The notes: generated by a model not told the origin, from the letters alone. A stretch of DNA of 64,000 nt from Pedobacter fastidiosus (GCF_014306625.1 NZ_JACRYL010000015.1:2705-66704), one strand, 5' to 3'; counted from the stretch's first letter, positions 24,728-34,613 are shown. A program made the numbers and translations.

Positions 24728-25321
24728 TTAGCTCAAATTTCTATCTCTAAACCAAACTTCATCTGGCACTGCCGAGAAACTGTCCATTTTTTCGATGAGT
24801 ACTTCTGCATCGGCTTCATTAAAAACAAGGTCTCTATTGGCAGGTTTTAAGAAACGACTTTGCACCATCATTTCCATTTGCGCAAATAAAGGGTCGTAAA
24901 AACCATTTACGTTTAAAACACCGATTGGTTTATTGTGCAAACCTAATTGCAACCAGGTAAGCACTTCAAAAAACTCTTCCAATGTTCCGAAACCACCGGG
25001 CAAAATAATAAAACCGTCACTCAAATCAGCCATTTTTTGTTTCCGTTGATGCATGTTTTCGGTAACAATCATTTCGGTTACCCCTTTATGGCCAACTTCC
25101 TTATCCATTAAAAACTGAGGAATTACACCAGTTACCAAGCCGTTTAATGTAAGAACATCATCGGCAAGAACGCCCATAACGCCTACACTTCCACCACCGT
25201 AAACCAATCTTATTTCCTGTTTAACCAGTGTTTCGGCTAATTGTTTGATCGCACTGCGCAATTGTAAATCGCCGTTAAAGTTTGAGCCACAATACACACA
25301 AACCGACTTAAGCTTATTCAT
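24728..25321 (-). CDS. LOG family protein, nucleotide 5'-monophosphate phosphoribohydrolase-like (TIGR00730)
   Basis: 197 residues with a Rossmann-type start (VCVYCGSNFNGD) and the LOG-family catalytic motif PGGFGTLEEFFEVLTW (about 108-123), which contains the PGGxGTxxE core. Family members release ribose 5-phosphate from cytokinin riboside monophosphates or other nucleotides. In bacteria without plant contact the physiological substrate is usually uncertain. It is likely the first gene of a leftward pair with the MaoC-like gene. Confidence 0.88.
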   Translation of the reverse strand: MNKLKSVCVYCGSNFNGDLQLRSAIKQLAETLVKQEIRLVYGGGSVGVMGVLADDVLTLNGLVTGVIPQFLMDKEVGHKGVTEMIVTENMHQRKQKMADLSDGFIILPGGFGTLEEFFEVLTWLQLGLHNKPIGVLNVNGFYDPLFAQMEMMVQSRFLKPANRDLVFNEADAEVLIEKMDSFSAVPDEVWFRDRNLS

Positions 25322-25500
25322 TTAGACAAAAATTTATCGAAGTTAAGATTTTATCCTTTCCCAACAATTTAAAATTCTGCACAAAACTGTTACAGTTTGC
25401 TTTTTTATGGTTTCCAAAACAATAACAGTAGTTTATTTTAATATTTGTTTTTCAATCAGTGCATGTCCTCAACTCAAAGATTGGCTTTGAGTAATTAAAC

Positions 25501-25771
25501 CTCGTAGGTTTCCAAAACCTGCGAGGTTTGAAAATCCGCTTAACGAACTGCCTGCTAACTTTAAACCTGCTTGAAGCGGTATCCCCCGATTTTTTCTATC
25601 GAGGATTTAGCGAAAAACAGGACTGCAATTCCCTAAGAATTAAAGAACCGCTCATTTCCAAATCAAAAAAGTGGTTTCATTTTAATGAGGGTGCATCTTT
25701 TATCTATACAAATCCTCGCTCTGGAACTGGCTTTGGGTTAAACCTCTTAGGTTTCGAAAACCTGCGAGGTT
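25501..25771. repeat. Repeat-rich 527-bp intergenic region
   Basis: The gap 25322-25848 holds no convincing gene. Two related hairpins are present. The first is CCTCGTAGGTTT (25501-25512) with AAACCTGCGAGG (25516-25527). The second is AACCTCTTAGGTTT (25741-25754) with AAACCTGCGAGGTT (25758-25771). Between them, 25561-25625 is a copy of a dispersed element also found at 55839-55902. The remainder shows no signal that I recognise. Confidence 0.75.
25561..25625. repeat. Dispersed hairpin element, copy 1
   Basis: Shares with 55839-55902 the ordered blocks AACCTG, GG-AT, C-CGATTTTTT, ATCG, and CAGGACT at the end. A central hairpin of the form CCCCGATTTTTTCTATCGAGG is imperfect here. Confidence 0.6.
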
Positions 25772-25848
25772 GGTATGGAATAAAACAAAAAGCGCCAAAT
25801 AAATTCGACGCCTTTTAACCAAATATAAGAGAGAAAAAAGATTATAAT

Positions 25849-28428
25849 TTAAAAAAAGAATCTTAAAGTTGCGCCATAAGTTCTTGGATCGCCAAGCACG
25901 CCTGCGTATAAGCCTGAGTTACCCGCTGCTGCCTGCAATTGTTCGTAATAGTTTTTATTGCCAATGTTTCTGCTCCAAATAAATGCTGAGAATTTTTCAG
26001 ATCTAAACCCTAATCGAGCATTAAATAGCGAGTAACCTGCAACATTTAACACACTTGATGGCGTTGCGTTTGAAGAATAATCAGAACGGTAACTTGCATC
26101 GCCGGCAATAAAATATCTACCTGGTTTTGTGGCCAAGTTACCCGGTGTGCTAAATTCTGCACCACCCGATACATTCCATTTAGAAATTCCTGGCAATCTT
26201 CCTCCTGATGCGTCTTTAAATGCAACTTGGGTAGCAACATTGTTTACAAGTTCGGTATGCCCTGTTTCTTCTAAAGGAAGTGGCGCATTTGTAAAGGTTA
26301 CATACTTACCATCTAGATAAGCTAATGCGGCATTTAAAGTTAAAAACCTCTCTAATTGGTAAGTTCCATCAATCTCAAGACCTTTTACCTTAACTTTTTC
26401 TGCATTGGCCAAATAACCTCTATTAACACCTAACTGTGGCGATTGAACATTCGTTTGATAATCCTTAATATCGGTATTGAAAGCTGTTATGTTTAAGATT
26501 CCGCCTTTAAATGGTTTTGTCTTCAAGCCTAATTCATAGTGCTCTACATATTCCGGTTTTACTACAGCTAAGGATAAATCTGCAGCGCCTGTAGAAGTTG
26601 TTGGTAAACCACCAACATTTACACCAACTGGCTTATAGGCCGTTGAAAAAGTAGCATAAGCATTAATCTTAGGCGTTGGACGATAAGAAACCGTAATATT
26701 TCCTGATAAATTGTTGTTATCTACACTTGTTGTAAATTGTTGGTTGGCATAAACGGCAGCTTTAAGCGCAAGCAATGCCGCGTCTGAAGTTTGCAAACCA
26801 CCATATGTGTTTCTGTTATAATCTACGTCCTTTTTATCATAAGTAAATCTTAAACCCGGTAAAACGTGCAGGTGCTCTATAACTTCCCAGTCAACTTGTC
26901 CAAATACAGCTGCACTTAAAGATTTTATAGTCGAGTTGGTTTTAATTCCGTAACCATCTAATAAACCTGGTGTTGCATATCCAGCTTGAGCACCTGTAGC
27001 ACTTGTTTGTACAAATCTCCATTGATCTTTACCTACCTCTTCTGTTTGATCTAATCCTTGGAGATTCTGACCAAGAACAAACACACCAACAACACCGCTT
27101 AATTTTTCGGTTATGTTACCTGCATATCTAATTTCTTGCGAATACTGATCGTGACGAGAGTTTCCCTGAGATTTGGTAAGTGCAGATAATTCAGAAAAAT
27201 CTCTATCATTTGTAGGATCCCAATTCCAAAATCTCCAAGCGGTTGTAGAAGTAAGCGTTCCGTTCCCGATTTTATAATCAACGTTTAAGGAGATGCCACC
27301 GATAGATTGGTTGTGTCTCCATGGCGTGTTTGTGTTGATCTCTCTAGAAAAGGGATCAATTTTTGGTTGTTGATAGCCTAGATCAGAAACAATTTTCGCA
27401 TACTGACGGTAAGCGCTTCTTTCTGTAGTGGTTACACCTGCAATTACCAACGGATAACCTGCCGGATGCTGAACGCTAACATCTCCACTTAGTAAGATTT
27501 TTAATCTATCGGAAGGTGTATAGTACAATTGACCTTTGAAACCCAAGTTGTTCTGTCCGCTATATTTGCGTTCTTCTCTGGTGTTCCAAATGGTACCATC
27601 GCGTTGAGTTCCCGATAAGGAAATTTTTGCCGCCAAATTTTTTGCCAATCCTCCGGAAACGGATGCTTTCGCTTGAAGAAAATTATAATTCCCGACACTC
27701 ATTTCTACTTTTGCTGTTGGAGTTTGGGTAGGTTTGGTCGTTGTAATATTAAACGCACCAGCTGTAGTGTTTTTACCGAAAAGTGTTCCCTGCGGACCTC
27801 GGATAACTTCTATTTGTTCTATATCAAGAAAATCTGTAGAGGTAGCTGCCGGACGAGCATGATAAACCCCATCTACATAAAAACCTACTCCGGGATCAAT
27901 CCCATCGTTGGTTAAGCCGAATGTAGATCCTAAACCTCTTATGTTAAGTGTTGTGTTTCTGGCATTTGAAGCATACAATTGTACCGATGGGACTAATTCT
28001 TTTAAACGGTTAACGTTAAATGCTCCAGCATTTTCTGCTGCCTGCCCACCGATAACGGTGATTGGAATCGGCACATCTTGCAGTACTTCCGAGCGTCTTC
28101 TTGAAGTTACCACGATTTCATCAAGCTGTGTGTCCTCTACCAAAACCAGCTCTATCGGCGTATCCTGAAGTTTCAAAATCTGGAAATCTTGAGGTTTATA
28201 TCCAACATAACTAATTCGGATATAAAATGGCGGTTGTTGTTTAGCATCAATAGCAAAAGCACCTTTTGCATCTGTAACGGTTGCAATGTTAGTTCCCCTT
28301 ACCGTAATGGTTGCACCGGGGATGGTAATGTTATTAGCACCTTTCACTATACCAGTTACTGTATTTTGAGCGAATACGGAACCTGCTGAAAGAATAAGTG
28401 AAAAGAAAATGAGTAAACTTTGTTTCAT
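25849..28428 (-). CDS. TonB-dependent outer membrane receptor
   Basis: 859 residues. A signal peptide (ending VFAQ near residue 21) is followed by a carboxypeptidase-regulatory-like beta domain (about 22-105, NTVTGIVKGANNITIPGATI). The plug comes next (about 112-235, with DEIVVTSRRRSEVLQDVPI and EQIEVIRGPQGTLFGKNTTAG). The rest is a long beta-barrel ending in the aromatic-terminated strand YGATLRFFF. It imports a large or scarce solute across the outer membrane with TonB energy. No SusD-like lipoprotein or anti-sigma/FecR gene is adjacent, so it is not a SusC-type glycan system. Sequence features suit a siderophore, cobalamin or similar ligand, but the ligand cannot be named. Confidence 0.92.
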   Translation of the reverse strand: MKQSLLIFFSLILSAGSVFAQNTVTGIVKGANNITIPGATITVRGTNIATVTDAKGAFAIDAKQQPPFYIRISYVGYKPQDFQILKLQDTPIELVLVEDTQLDEIVVTSRRRSEVLQDVPIPITVIGGQAAENAGAFNVNRLKELVPSVQLYASNARNTTLNIRGLGSTFGLTNDGIDPGVGFYVDGVYHARPAATSTDFLDIEQIEVIRGPQGTLFGKNTTAGAFNITTTKPTQTPTAKVEMSVGNYNFLQAKASVSGGLAKNLAAKISLSGTQRDGTIWNTREERKYSGQNNLGFKGQLYYTPSDRLKILLSGDVSVQHPAGYPLVIAGVTTTERSAYRQYAKIVSDLGYQQPKIDPFSREINTNTPWRHNQSIGGISLNVDYKIGNGTLTSTTAWRFWNWDPTNDRDFSELSALTKSQGNSRHDQYSQEIRYAGNITEKLSGVVGVFVLGQNLQGLDQTEEVGKDQWRFVQTSATGAQAGYATPGLLDGYGIKTNSTIKSLSAAVFGQVDWEVIEHLHVLPGLRFTYDKKDVDYNRNTYGGLQTSDAALLALKAAVYANQQFTTSVDNNNLSGNITVSYRPTPKINAYATFSTAYKPVGVNVGGLPTTSTGAADLSLAVVKPEYVEHYELGLKTKPFKGGILNITAFNTDIKDYQTNVQSPQLGVNRGYLANAEKVKVKGLEIDGTYQLERFLTLNAALAYLDGKYVTFTNAPLPLEETGHTELVNNVATQVAFKDASGGRLPGISKWNVSGGAEFSTPGNLATKPGRYFIAGDASYRSDYSSNATPSSVLNVAGYSLFNARLGFRSEKFSAFIWSRNIGNKNYYEQLQAAAGNSGLYAGVLGDPRTYGATLRFFF

Positions 28429-28582
28429 AATTATTTTAATGTATTTGGGTTTAGATTTTTTGTTGATTATTGTGCTGTTTGAAATTGTTCTTGTTTAGTA
28501 TCTATACATCTACTAGAACAATTTAATAAGCCTTCGATACTCTGCTTCATTTTAATTATATTAAATCTATAGATTTAGTCGA

Positions 28583-28611
28583 CAAATATATTAAAAAAAA
28601 GTATTTGCCAA
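28583..28611 (-). promoter_or_regulatory. Putative promoter of the TonB-dependent receptor
   Basis: On the minus strand, TTG (28611-28609), an 18-base spacer, then -7 box TATATTTG (28590-28583). It implies a long leader of about 145 bases before the receptor start at 28428. Confidence 0.5.
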
Positions 28612-28689
28612 ATTTTATTTTGTATAATTTATTTTTTTGGGGATTGTTTAGTGATTTTTTGATACGGCATATTAATGCTTGCTTAAGCT

Positions 28690-28755
28690 CATGGTCATGC
28701 TGAATTAATTTCAGAATCTAGTAGATGTAAAGACAATAAATAAATTCAGAGTGAC
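28690..28755. repeat. Dispersed palindromic repeat of the TCATGCTGAATT type, copy 1
   Basis: Contains GTCATGCTGAATTAATTTCAG and, after about 30 bases, an inverted relative, AATTCAGAGTGAC. A clearly related copy lies at 63789-63849. It is part of the 621-bp gap between the receptor gene and guaB (28429-29049). Confidence 0.55.
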
Positions 28756-28760
28756 AGCAA

Positions 28761-29090
28761 CATAAAAAAGCGAGATTATCATTTCCGAGGCCCTGCTCCT
28801 ATTTTTTGCATCAAGATTGCTTCGTTCCTCCCAATGACGAGTCTCCTAAGTTTATCTTTTATAATTTGTTGCTTTTTAGTATTGTAATATTTATCCTATC
28901 GGGGGGTGTCCCCACCGACCGAAAACTAGATTAATTATTTTCTCGCCAAATTGACGACATAAAAAAGCAGGACTATCGTTTCAGATGCCCTACTCCTAAT
29001 CTTTTGCATTAAGATTGCTTCGTTCCTCGCAATGACGAGTTTCCGAAGTTTACCTAGTATAATTTGGTGCTTCTTTGGTAATTGTAATAT
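28761..29090. repeat. Direct repeat that includes a decayed copy of the guaB 3' end
   Basis: Segment 28761-28890 aligns with 28958-29090 at an offset of 197-200 bp. Both contain CATAAAAAAGC, TTTTGCAT, AAGATTGCTTCGTTCCTC and CAATGACGAGT. Both continue into sequence which, in the second copy, is the last 13 codons of guaB (29050-29090). In the first copy the corresponding stretch (28851-28890) no longer encodes guaB. The GTCATTGCGAGGAACGAAG-type part also occurs at 47980-48009 and is a dispersed element. Confidence 0.75.
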
Positions 29091-30519
29091 CGTGTGGGTG
29101 ACTTTCACGCATACCGGCTGCAGTAATTTGAACAAATTGTGCTTCTTGTAAAGCTTCAATGTTTGCAGCTCCACAATAACCCATACTTGCACGTAAACCA
29201 CCAATATATTGGTACATTACCTCAGCCAAAGTACCTTTAAATGGCACACGACCAACAATTCCTTCTGGAACTAATTTTTTAATATCATCTTCTACATCTT
29301 GGAAATAACGGTCTTTAGAACCTTGCTCCATAGCTTCGATAGAACCCATTCCGCGGTACGATTTAAATTTACGTCCTTCGTAAATAATGGTTTCACCTGG
29401 TGATTCTTCAACACCTGCAAACAATGAACCAGCCATTACCGTGCTTGCGCCCGATGCAATTGCTTTTGCAATATCGCCTGTATGTTTAATTCCACCATCT
29501 GCAATAACCGGAACACCAGTTCCTTTTAAAGCTTTGGCACATTCATAAACGGCATATAATTGAGGTACACCAACACCAGCAATAATTCTGGTGGTACAAA
29601 TAGAGCCTGGACCAATACCAACTTTAACCGCATCTGCACCTGCATCGGCCAAAAATTTAGCAGCAGCGCCTGTTGCAATGTTACCAACAATCACCTGTAA
29701 ATCAGGATATTTTGCTTTAACTTCTTTTAACTTCTCTACAACACCTCTCGAGTGACCATGAGCCGTATCGATTGTAATTACATCAACCCCAGCATGTACA
29801 AGAGCATCAACACGTTGAATGGTATCGGCAGTTACACCAACCGCAGCACCAACACGTAAACGGCCACGTTCATCTTTGCAGGCAGCAGGATAGTTTTTAA
29901 CTTTTTGGATATCTTTAAAAGTAATTAAACCACTTAAATAACCATCAGCGCTAACCACTGGAAGTTTTTCAATTTTATAGTTTTGTAAAATTTCTTCTGC
30001 TTGAATCAGCGTTGTCCCTTCAGGAGCGATAATCAAATTTTCTTTGGTCATTACCTCTGCAATTGGTCTGCTCATATTCTTTTGGAAGCGTAAATCGCGA
30101 TTGGTAATAATTCCAACTAGTTTGTTGTCGCTACTTACTACGGGGATACCACCAATTTTGTGTTCTTTCATTATTTTGAAAGCATCGGCAACAACCGCAT
30201 TTTCTAGCAAGGTAACAGGATCTTGGATCATGCCACTTTCAGAACGCTTAACTTTACGAACTTCTTCGGCTTGTCTTTCAATCGTCATGTTTTTGTGTAA
30301 CATCCCAATACCACCATTTTGCGCAATGGCAATGGCAAGTTCAGCCTCTGTTACAGTATCCATCGCAGCAGAAATTAATGGAACGTTGAGTTTTATTTTT
30401 TTTGTTAAAAATGAGGATGTATTTACTTCACGAGGTAAAATTTCAGAATATGCAGGCACTAAAAGTACGTCGTCGTAAGTTAAACCTGTGGCAATAAATT
30501 TTGTGGAATCGAGTTGCAT
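29050..30519 (-). CDS. guaB: IMP dehydrogenase
   Basis: 489 residues. The catalytic loop GIGPGSICTTRIIAG carries the active-site Cys (C308). Two CBS domains are inserted at about residues 95-205. The flap segment with GSIEAMEQGSKDRYFQ and the PEGIVGRVP block are intact. It oxidises IMP to XMP with NAD+, the rate-limiting step toward GTP. It is transcribed alone. A TATCTTTG box on the minus strand (30559-30552) is a plausible promoter, giving a leader of about 25 bases. The last 13 codons are duplicated in decayed form about 200 bp downstream. Confidence 0.97.
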   Translation of the reverse strand: MQLDSTKFIATGLTYDDVLLVPAYSEILPREVNTSSFLTKKIKLNVPLISAAMDTVTEAELAIAIAQNGGIGMLHKNMTIERQAEEVRKVKRSESGMIQDPVTLLENAVVADAFKIMKEHKIGGIPVVSSDNKLVGIITNRDLRFQKNMSRPIAEVMTKENLIIAPEGTTLIQAEEILQNYKIEKLPVVSADGYLSGLITFKDIQKVKNYPAACKDERGRLRVGAAVGVTADTIQRVDALVHAGVDVITIDTAHGHSRGVVEKLKEVKAKYPDLQVIVGNIATGAAAKFLADAGADAVKVGIGPGSICTTRIIAGVGVPQLYAVYECAKALKGTGVPVIADGGIKHTGDIAKAIASGASTVMAGSLFAGVEESPGETIIYEGRKFKSYRGMGSIEAMEQGSKDRYFQDVEDDIKKLVPEGIVGRVPFKGTLAEVMYQYIGGLRASMGYCGAANIEALQEAQFVQITAAGMRESHPHDITITKEAPNYTR

Positions 30520-30551
30520 AGCAAATAAATTAGGATTTATTATTTGCCGGA

Positions 30552-30559
30552 CAAAGATA
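30552..30559 (-). promoter_or_regulatory. Putative -7 box of guaB
   Basis: TATCTTTG on the minus strand, 33 bases before the guaB start. It matches the Bacteroidota TAnnTTTG consensus. No clear -33 TTG is visible at the right distance. Confidence 0.45.
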
Positions 30560-30696
30560 AGAAAACTTAGTTAACTTTTAAAATAGATTGTGATCTTGAT
30601 GTAAGAATAAATAGGCTAGGAATTAAAAAATATTATAATTTGTTCTATTTCTTTCCTTTTTGTTTCTATTATTGTATTAACCAAGAAACAATTTAA

Positions 30697-32703
30697 ATGT
30701 GTAGAACCGCTCTCAAATTTCTGGTTCTGATGCTGTGCATCGGAACAGGGTATTCATTTGCCCAAACCAAACAAACTGTTAAAAGAGAATTTAAGTTTGG
30801 TAAAGTTTTACCAGCAGAATTCGAAACCAAAGCAACAGGTGTCGATTCGTCTGCCTCTGCAATAAAGCTTTTCGATGTAGGCGAATGCTATTTCGAAATA
30901 AGCCCTGTTACAAAAGATTTTGTTTATGTTTTCGAAAGACATATCCGCTATAAAATCTTAAATAAAAACGGTTATGATCTTGCAAACTATACCATCAACC
31001 TTTACAAAGGTAGTGGCTCTGAAAAAGAAGATTTAAATTACATGGACGCATCAACTTATAATCTTGTTGATGGAAAAATAGTAATTAGCAAGCTTAACAA
31101 AGACGCAAAGTTTAGTGAAGCTTTTAACAAAAATTATACGGTTAAAAAGTTTGCACTACCTAATGTTAAAGAAGGATCTATAATCGAGTTTAAGTATAAA
31201 ATAAAATCTGATTTCATTTTCAATTTACGAGGATGGAGATTCCAATCAGACATACCAACATTATGGTCGGAATATAATGTCAGAATTCCAGAGTACTTAA
31301 AATACAAAAACAATTTTAGTGGTTATTATCAAGTTGAACATCCGCTCCATGAAACGGTTAGTGCTACTTACGTTTCCGGACTAAATTCAAATGCAATATA
31401 TGATAAGTATACTGCCGCAAATGTACCTGCACTTAAGGATGAGCCATTTGTTACAACGATGGATGATTACATACCAAAAATTGAATTCGAACTTAAAGCA
31501 ACTCAGTTCCCAAACGATGTGTATAGAGATTTTAATAGTTCTTGGCCAAAAATCATTACTAGTTTAGCTGAACGTGAAGATTTCGGACTTTTCATTAACA
31601 GAAACGGTTACGCAAAATCGGTTTTACCAGGAATTTTAAAAGGAGAAAAAGATACCTTGGCCTGCTTAAAGCTTATTTACGATTATGTTAAGAGCAACAT
31701 AAAATGGAATAAAGAGCATGAAAAATATGCCACAGGAACCAATCCTAAAACTGTATTTGAAAAGAAAACGGGAACAACTGCAGATATTAACTTATCATTA
31801 CTTAGTTTATTAAAAGAGGCCAAAATCGAAGCCTATCCAGTTTTGATTAGTACAAGATCAAATGGAGAACATCCGGGATACCCAATTATATCAGCATTTA
31901 ACAATGTTATTTTAGTAGCGAAGGTTGGGAAAGATTTTCATTTTTTGGATGCGACAGATAAAGATTTACCGTTGGATTTAATTAGTGATGAAAATTTAAG
32001 TCATCAAGGTTTTTACGTTGATTTGAAAAATGCTACGGGAAATTGGATTTCTACCGAAACTCTAATTCCAAGCGAAAAAATATTTTCTTACAACTTAGCG
32101 CTTAACAAGGAAAACAAACTAATTGGGAAAATTAATCAGTATTCTAGAGGTTACTCGGCACTTGCTTTAAGAGACAATTATAGAAATACAAATAACGAAA
32201 CGGAGTTTATAAAAAAATTCAAAAAAGACAAAACCGGGTTAGAGCTTACTAATTACAAAATTGATAATTTGGATAATCTGGATGAACTTTTAACAGAATC
32301 TATGGATGTGGTAATTGAGGACAACGTAGAAGAAGCTGGCAATTTGGTGTATTTTACTCCACTCCTTTTTGAACGTACGAAAGAAAATCTTTTCAAACTC
32401 GAAGAGCGCAAATTTCCTGTTGATTTTGCCTTCCCATTTAAAGAAAGTTACCGCATTACGTTAAGCTTTCCAGAAGAGTACGAAATTGATAAATTACCTA
32501 AAGGCGGAATATACAAACTTCCTGATGATAAGGGAACATTCTCTATCAATTACATTTCAGAAGGAAAAGCATTGATGGTTAAAAGTTCGATCAGCATAAA
32601 TAAATCATTATATACCTCAGAGGAATATTTTGATTTAAAGGAACTTTTCAAGGCAATTGTTGAGAAACAGGCAGAACAGGTAGTATTTAAAAAGAAAGTA
32701 TAA
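30697..32703 (+). CDS. Exported DUF3857 protein with a degenerate transglutaminase-like domain
   Basis: 668 residues with a signal peptide (hydrophobic 6-20, ending SFAQ). A DUF3857 domain (about residues 50-260) is followed by a transglutaminase-like core (about 315-425). The catalytic Cys position is T361 in the segment KKTGTTADINLSLLSLL. The His position is Asn in the AFNNVILV segment (residues 400-407), and only the Asp-like LDAT (417-420) remains. The protein therefore looks non-catalytic. It is exported and probably associated with the periplasm or outer membrane. Its TAA stop overlaps the ATG of the next gene by one base (TAATG), indicating tight coupling with a paralogue. The function is unknown. 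Confidence 0.82.
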   Translation: MCRTALKFLVLMLCIGTGYSFAQTKQTVKREFKFGKVLPAEFETKATGVDSSASAIKLFDVGECYFEISPVTKDFVYVFERHIRYKILNKNGYDLANYTINLYKGSGSEKEDLNYMDASTYNLVDGKIVISKLNKDAKFSEAFNKNYTVKKFALPNVKEGSIIEFKYKIKSDFIFNLRGWRFQSDIPTLWSEYNVRIPEYLKYKNNFSGYYQVEHPLHETVSATYVSGLNSNAIYDKYTAANVPALKDEPFVTTMDDYIPKIEFELKATQFPNDVYRDFNSSWPKIITSLAEREDFGLFINRNGYAKSVLPGILKGEKDTLACLKLIYDYVKSNIKWNKEHEKYATGTNPKTVFEKKTGTTADINLSLLSLLKEAKIEAYPVLISTRSNGEHPGYPIISAFNNVILVAKVGKDFHFLDATDKDLPLDLISDENLSHQGFYVDLKNATGNWISTETLIPSEKIFSYNLALNKENKLIGKINQYSRGYSALALRDNYRNTNNETEFIKKFKKDKTGLELTNYKIDNLDNLDELLTESMDVVIEDNVEEAGNLVYFTPLLFERTKENLFKLEERKFPVDFAFPFKESYRITLSFPEEYEIDKLPKGGIYKLPDDKGTFSINYISEGKALMVKSSISINKSLYTSEEYFDLKELFKAIVEKQAEQVVFKKKV

Positions 32704-34598
32704 TGAAATACATTTTAACCATACTTGTAACTGTTTTTGCTTATTGTAGCATTTCTGCGCAAGGCATTTACGATGTTGCTAAAATACCCGAGGCACTTAC
32801 AAAAGATGCAGTGGCCGTAATCAGAAACGAAGAGCAATTTTTCGACATAAAAGGTTTAGGATCTGCTCAATACGATTATAAAATTGCAATTACAATTTTG
32901 AGCAAAGCTGGAGAAGATTGGGGGGACATGGAAGAAGTTTACGATAAATTTTCGACCATTAACAATATAAAAGCAACCCTGTATGATGCAACTGGAAAAA
33001 AAGTGAAAGATTATAAATCATCTGATATTAAAGATCAAAGTTTATCAGATGGCTTTTCATTGCTTCAGGATAATCGAGTAAAACTTTTAAAATTCACAAG
33101 CAATACCTATCCATATACAGTAGAATATAGCTTTAGTCAAGATTTTAAAGGACTTTTATATTTTCCATCTTGGCGAGACTTAAAAGGTTTTGGAATCTCG
33201 ACGGAAAAATCATCGTATGCAATCCAAAAATACAAGGGTTATAGCATGCGCTATCTCACCAGTAAAAATCTAAAAACTGATTCGGTAATTATCGGAAATA
33301 AGATTCAATACAAATGGAAAAGTGCTGATATCCCTGCAATTGTAAGCGAACCTCTAAATGCTGGAATAGATAATATTTCTGCTTGGATTAAGGTAGCTCC
33401 AAATCAATTTGAATATGATGGCACAACAGGTAATTTTGATAATTGGAAAGATTTCGGATTATGGATGTACAATTTAAACGTTGATGGCAATAGACTTCCT
33501 GATGCAACTAAGCTGATGGTCCAAAACCTAATTAAAGATGCTAAAACGCCTAAACAGAAAATGCAGATACTTTACAGTCATCTTCAGCAGAATACTAGAT
33601 ATGTTAGTGTACAATTAGGAATTGGCGGTTTTAGGCCTATTCTTGCAGAAAAGGTAGCTCAAGTAAACTATGGAGATTGCAAAGCATTATCCAATTACAT
33701 GAAAGCATTACTGAATGAAGCTGGAATCCCATCTAACCTAATTGTTATCGGAAATGGAATGCAAAGCATGAATGCAAATTACTCAAGCATGGGGCAAGCC
33801 AACCATATGATTTTATGTGTTCCCTTAGAAAAAGATACTACATTTTTAGAGTGTACTAGTCAATATAAACCGATGGGATTTATAGGCTACGATAATGCGG
33901 ATAGAAATGTTTTATTGGTAACTGATGGCGGTGGAAAAATTATTCACACCCCTATTTATGGAGTTAAAGACAATTATCAGATTAGAAAAACCAACATCAA
34001 GTTTAATGATGAAGGAACTGCGGAAATTGGAATAAAATCGGCTTATGGCAATGCTCAATTTGAAAATGTGTTTGGGATTACCTTGCAAGAACCTTCTGAA
34101 CAGAGAAAGATTATTATTAGAAATAGTGATATTCCAGGAGTTGAACTTTTAACTTATAAATATGAACAAAAGGACAAAACACTTCCAGTTATCAATGAAG
34201 AAATCAACTTTAAAACCACACAACTTTTAACGAAAGGTGGCGATAAGGCTTTTCTTACCTTAAACCAAACCAACCGCAAAGAAAGCGTGCCTTTGAAGGT
34301 CGAAAATAGAAAAACATACTTCGCCGTTCCATTTAGTTATAACGATGAAGATGAAATAATTTACACTTTACCAAAAGGATATAGTGTAGAATTTATCCCA
34401 AAAGACATTAACATTACTTCCGAATTTGGAACTTATACCGCGAAATTTGCCACCAAAGATAATACCATTACTTATGTGCGTACCCAAACCATGAGCAACA
34501 AAAAGTATCCACCAGAAAAGTACAACGAGTACGTAGAGTTTAATAAAAAAATCTATCAAGCAGATAAACAAAAAGCTGTTCTTGCAAAAGCTTTATAA
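32703..34598 (+). CDS. Exported DUF3857/transglutaminase-like protein
   Basis: 631 residues with a signal peptide (residues 1-20, ending SISAQ). It has the same architecture as the preceding gene, but the transglutaminase-type triad is better kept. VNYGDCKALSNYMKALL supplies the Cys (C326) and QANHMILCVP the His (H368). FLECTS (381-386) replaces the usual Asp by Glu, as is common in this group. It might cleave or crosslink peptide bonds in the periplasm. The two proteins probably form a pair with one active and one inactive member. The one-base stop/start overlap supports fixed stoichiometry. The substrate is unknown. Confidence 0.85.
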   Translation: MKYILTILVTVFAYCSISAQGIYDVAKIPEALTKDAVAVIRNEEQFFDIKGLGSAQYDYKIAITILSKAGEDWGDMEEVYDKFSTINNIKATLYDATGKKVKDYKSSDIKDQSLSDGFSLLQDNRVKLLKFTSNTYPYTVEYSFSQDFKGLLYFPSWRDLKGFGISTEKSSYAIQKYKGYSMRYLTSKNLKTDSVIIGNKIQYKWKSADIPAIVSEPLNAGIDNISAWIKVAPNQFEYDGTTGNFDNWKDFGLWMYNLNVDGNRLPDATKLMVQNLIKDAKTPKQKMQILYSHLQQNTRYVSVQLGIGGFRPILAEKVAQVNYGDCKALSNYMKALLNEAGIPSNLIVIGNGMQSMNANYSSMGQANHMILCVPLEKDTTFLECTSQYKPMGFIGYDNADRNVLLVTDGGGKIIHTPIYGVKDNYQIRKTNIKFNDEGTAEIGIKSAYGNAQFENVFGITLQEPSEQRKIIIRNSDIPGVELLTYKYEQKDKTLPVINEEINFKTTQLLTKGGDKAFLTLNQTNRKESVPLKVENRKTYFAVPFSYNDEDEIIYTLPKGYSVEFIPKDINITSEFGTYTAKFATKDNTITYVRTQTMSNKKYPPEKYNEYVEFNKKIYQADKQKAVLAKAL

Positions 34599-34613
34599 TA
34601 AAAACCTTTATAT

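Noticed and set aside
25528..25818. 96-codon open frame on the + strand
   Set aside because: It overlaps two hairpins and a dispersed element also present at 55.8 kb, so it is intergenic repeat DNA.
25849..28428. SusC/SusD-type glycan uptake system
   Set aside because: The receptor has a carboxypeptidase-like domain, but no SusD-like lipoprotein or glycoside hydrolase gene adjoins it.
28935..29204. 89-codon open frame on the minus strand overlapping the guaB end
   Set aside because: It lies over the direct repeat and the antisense frame of guaB's own strand region; guaB in its normal frame explains the sequence.
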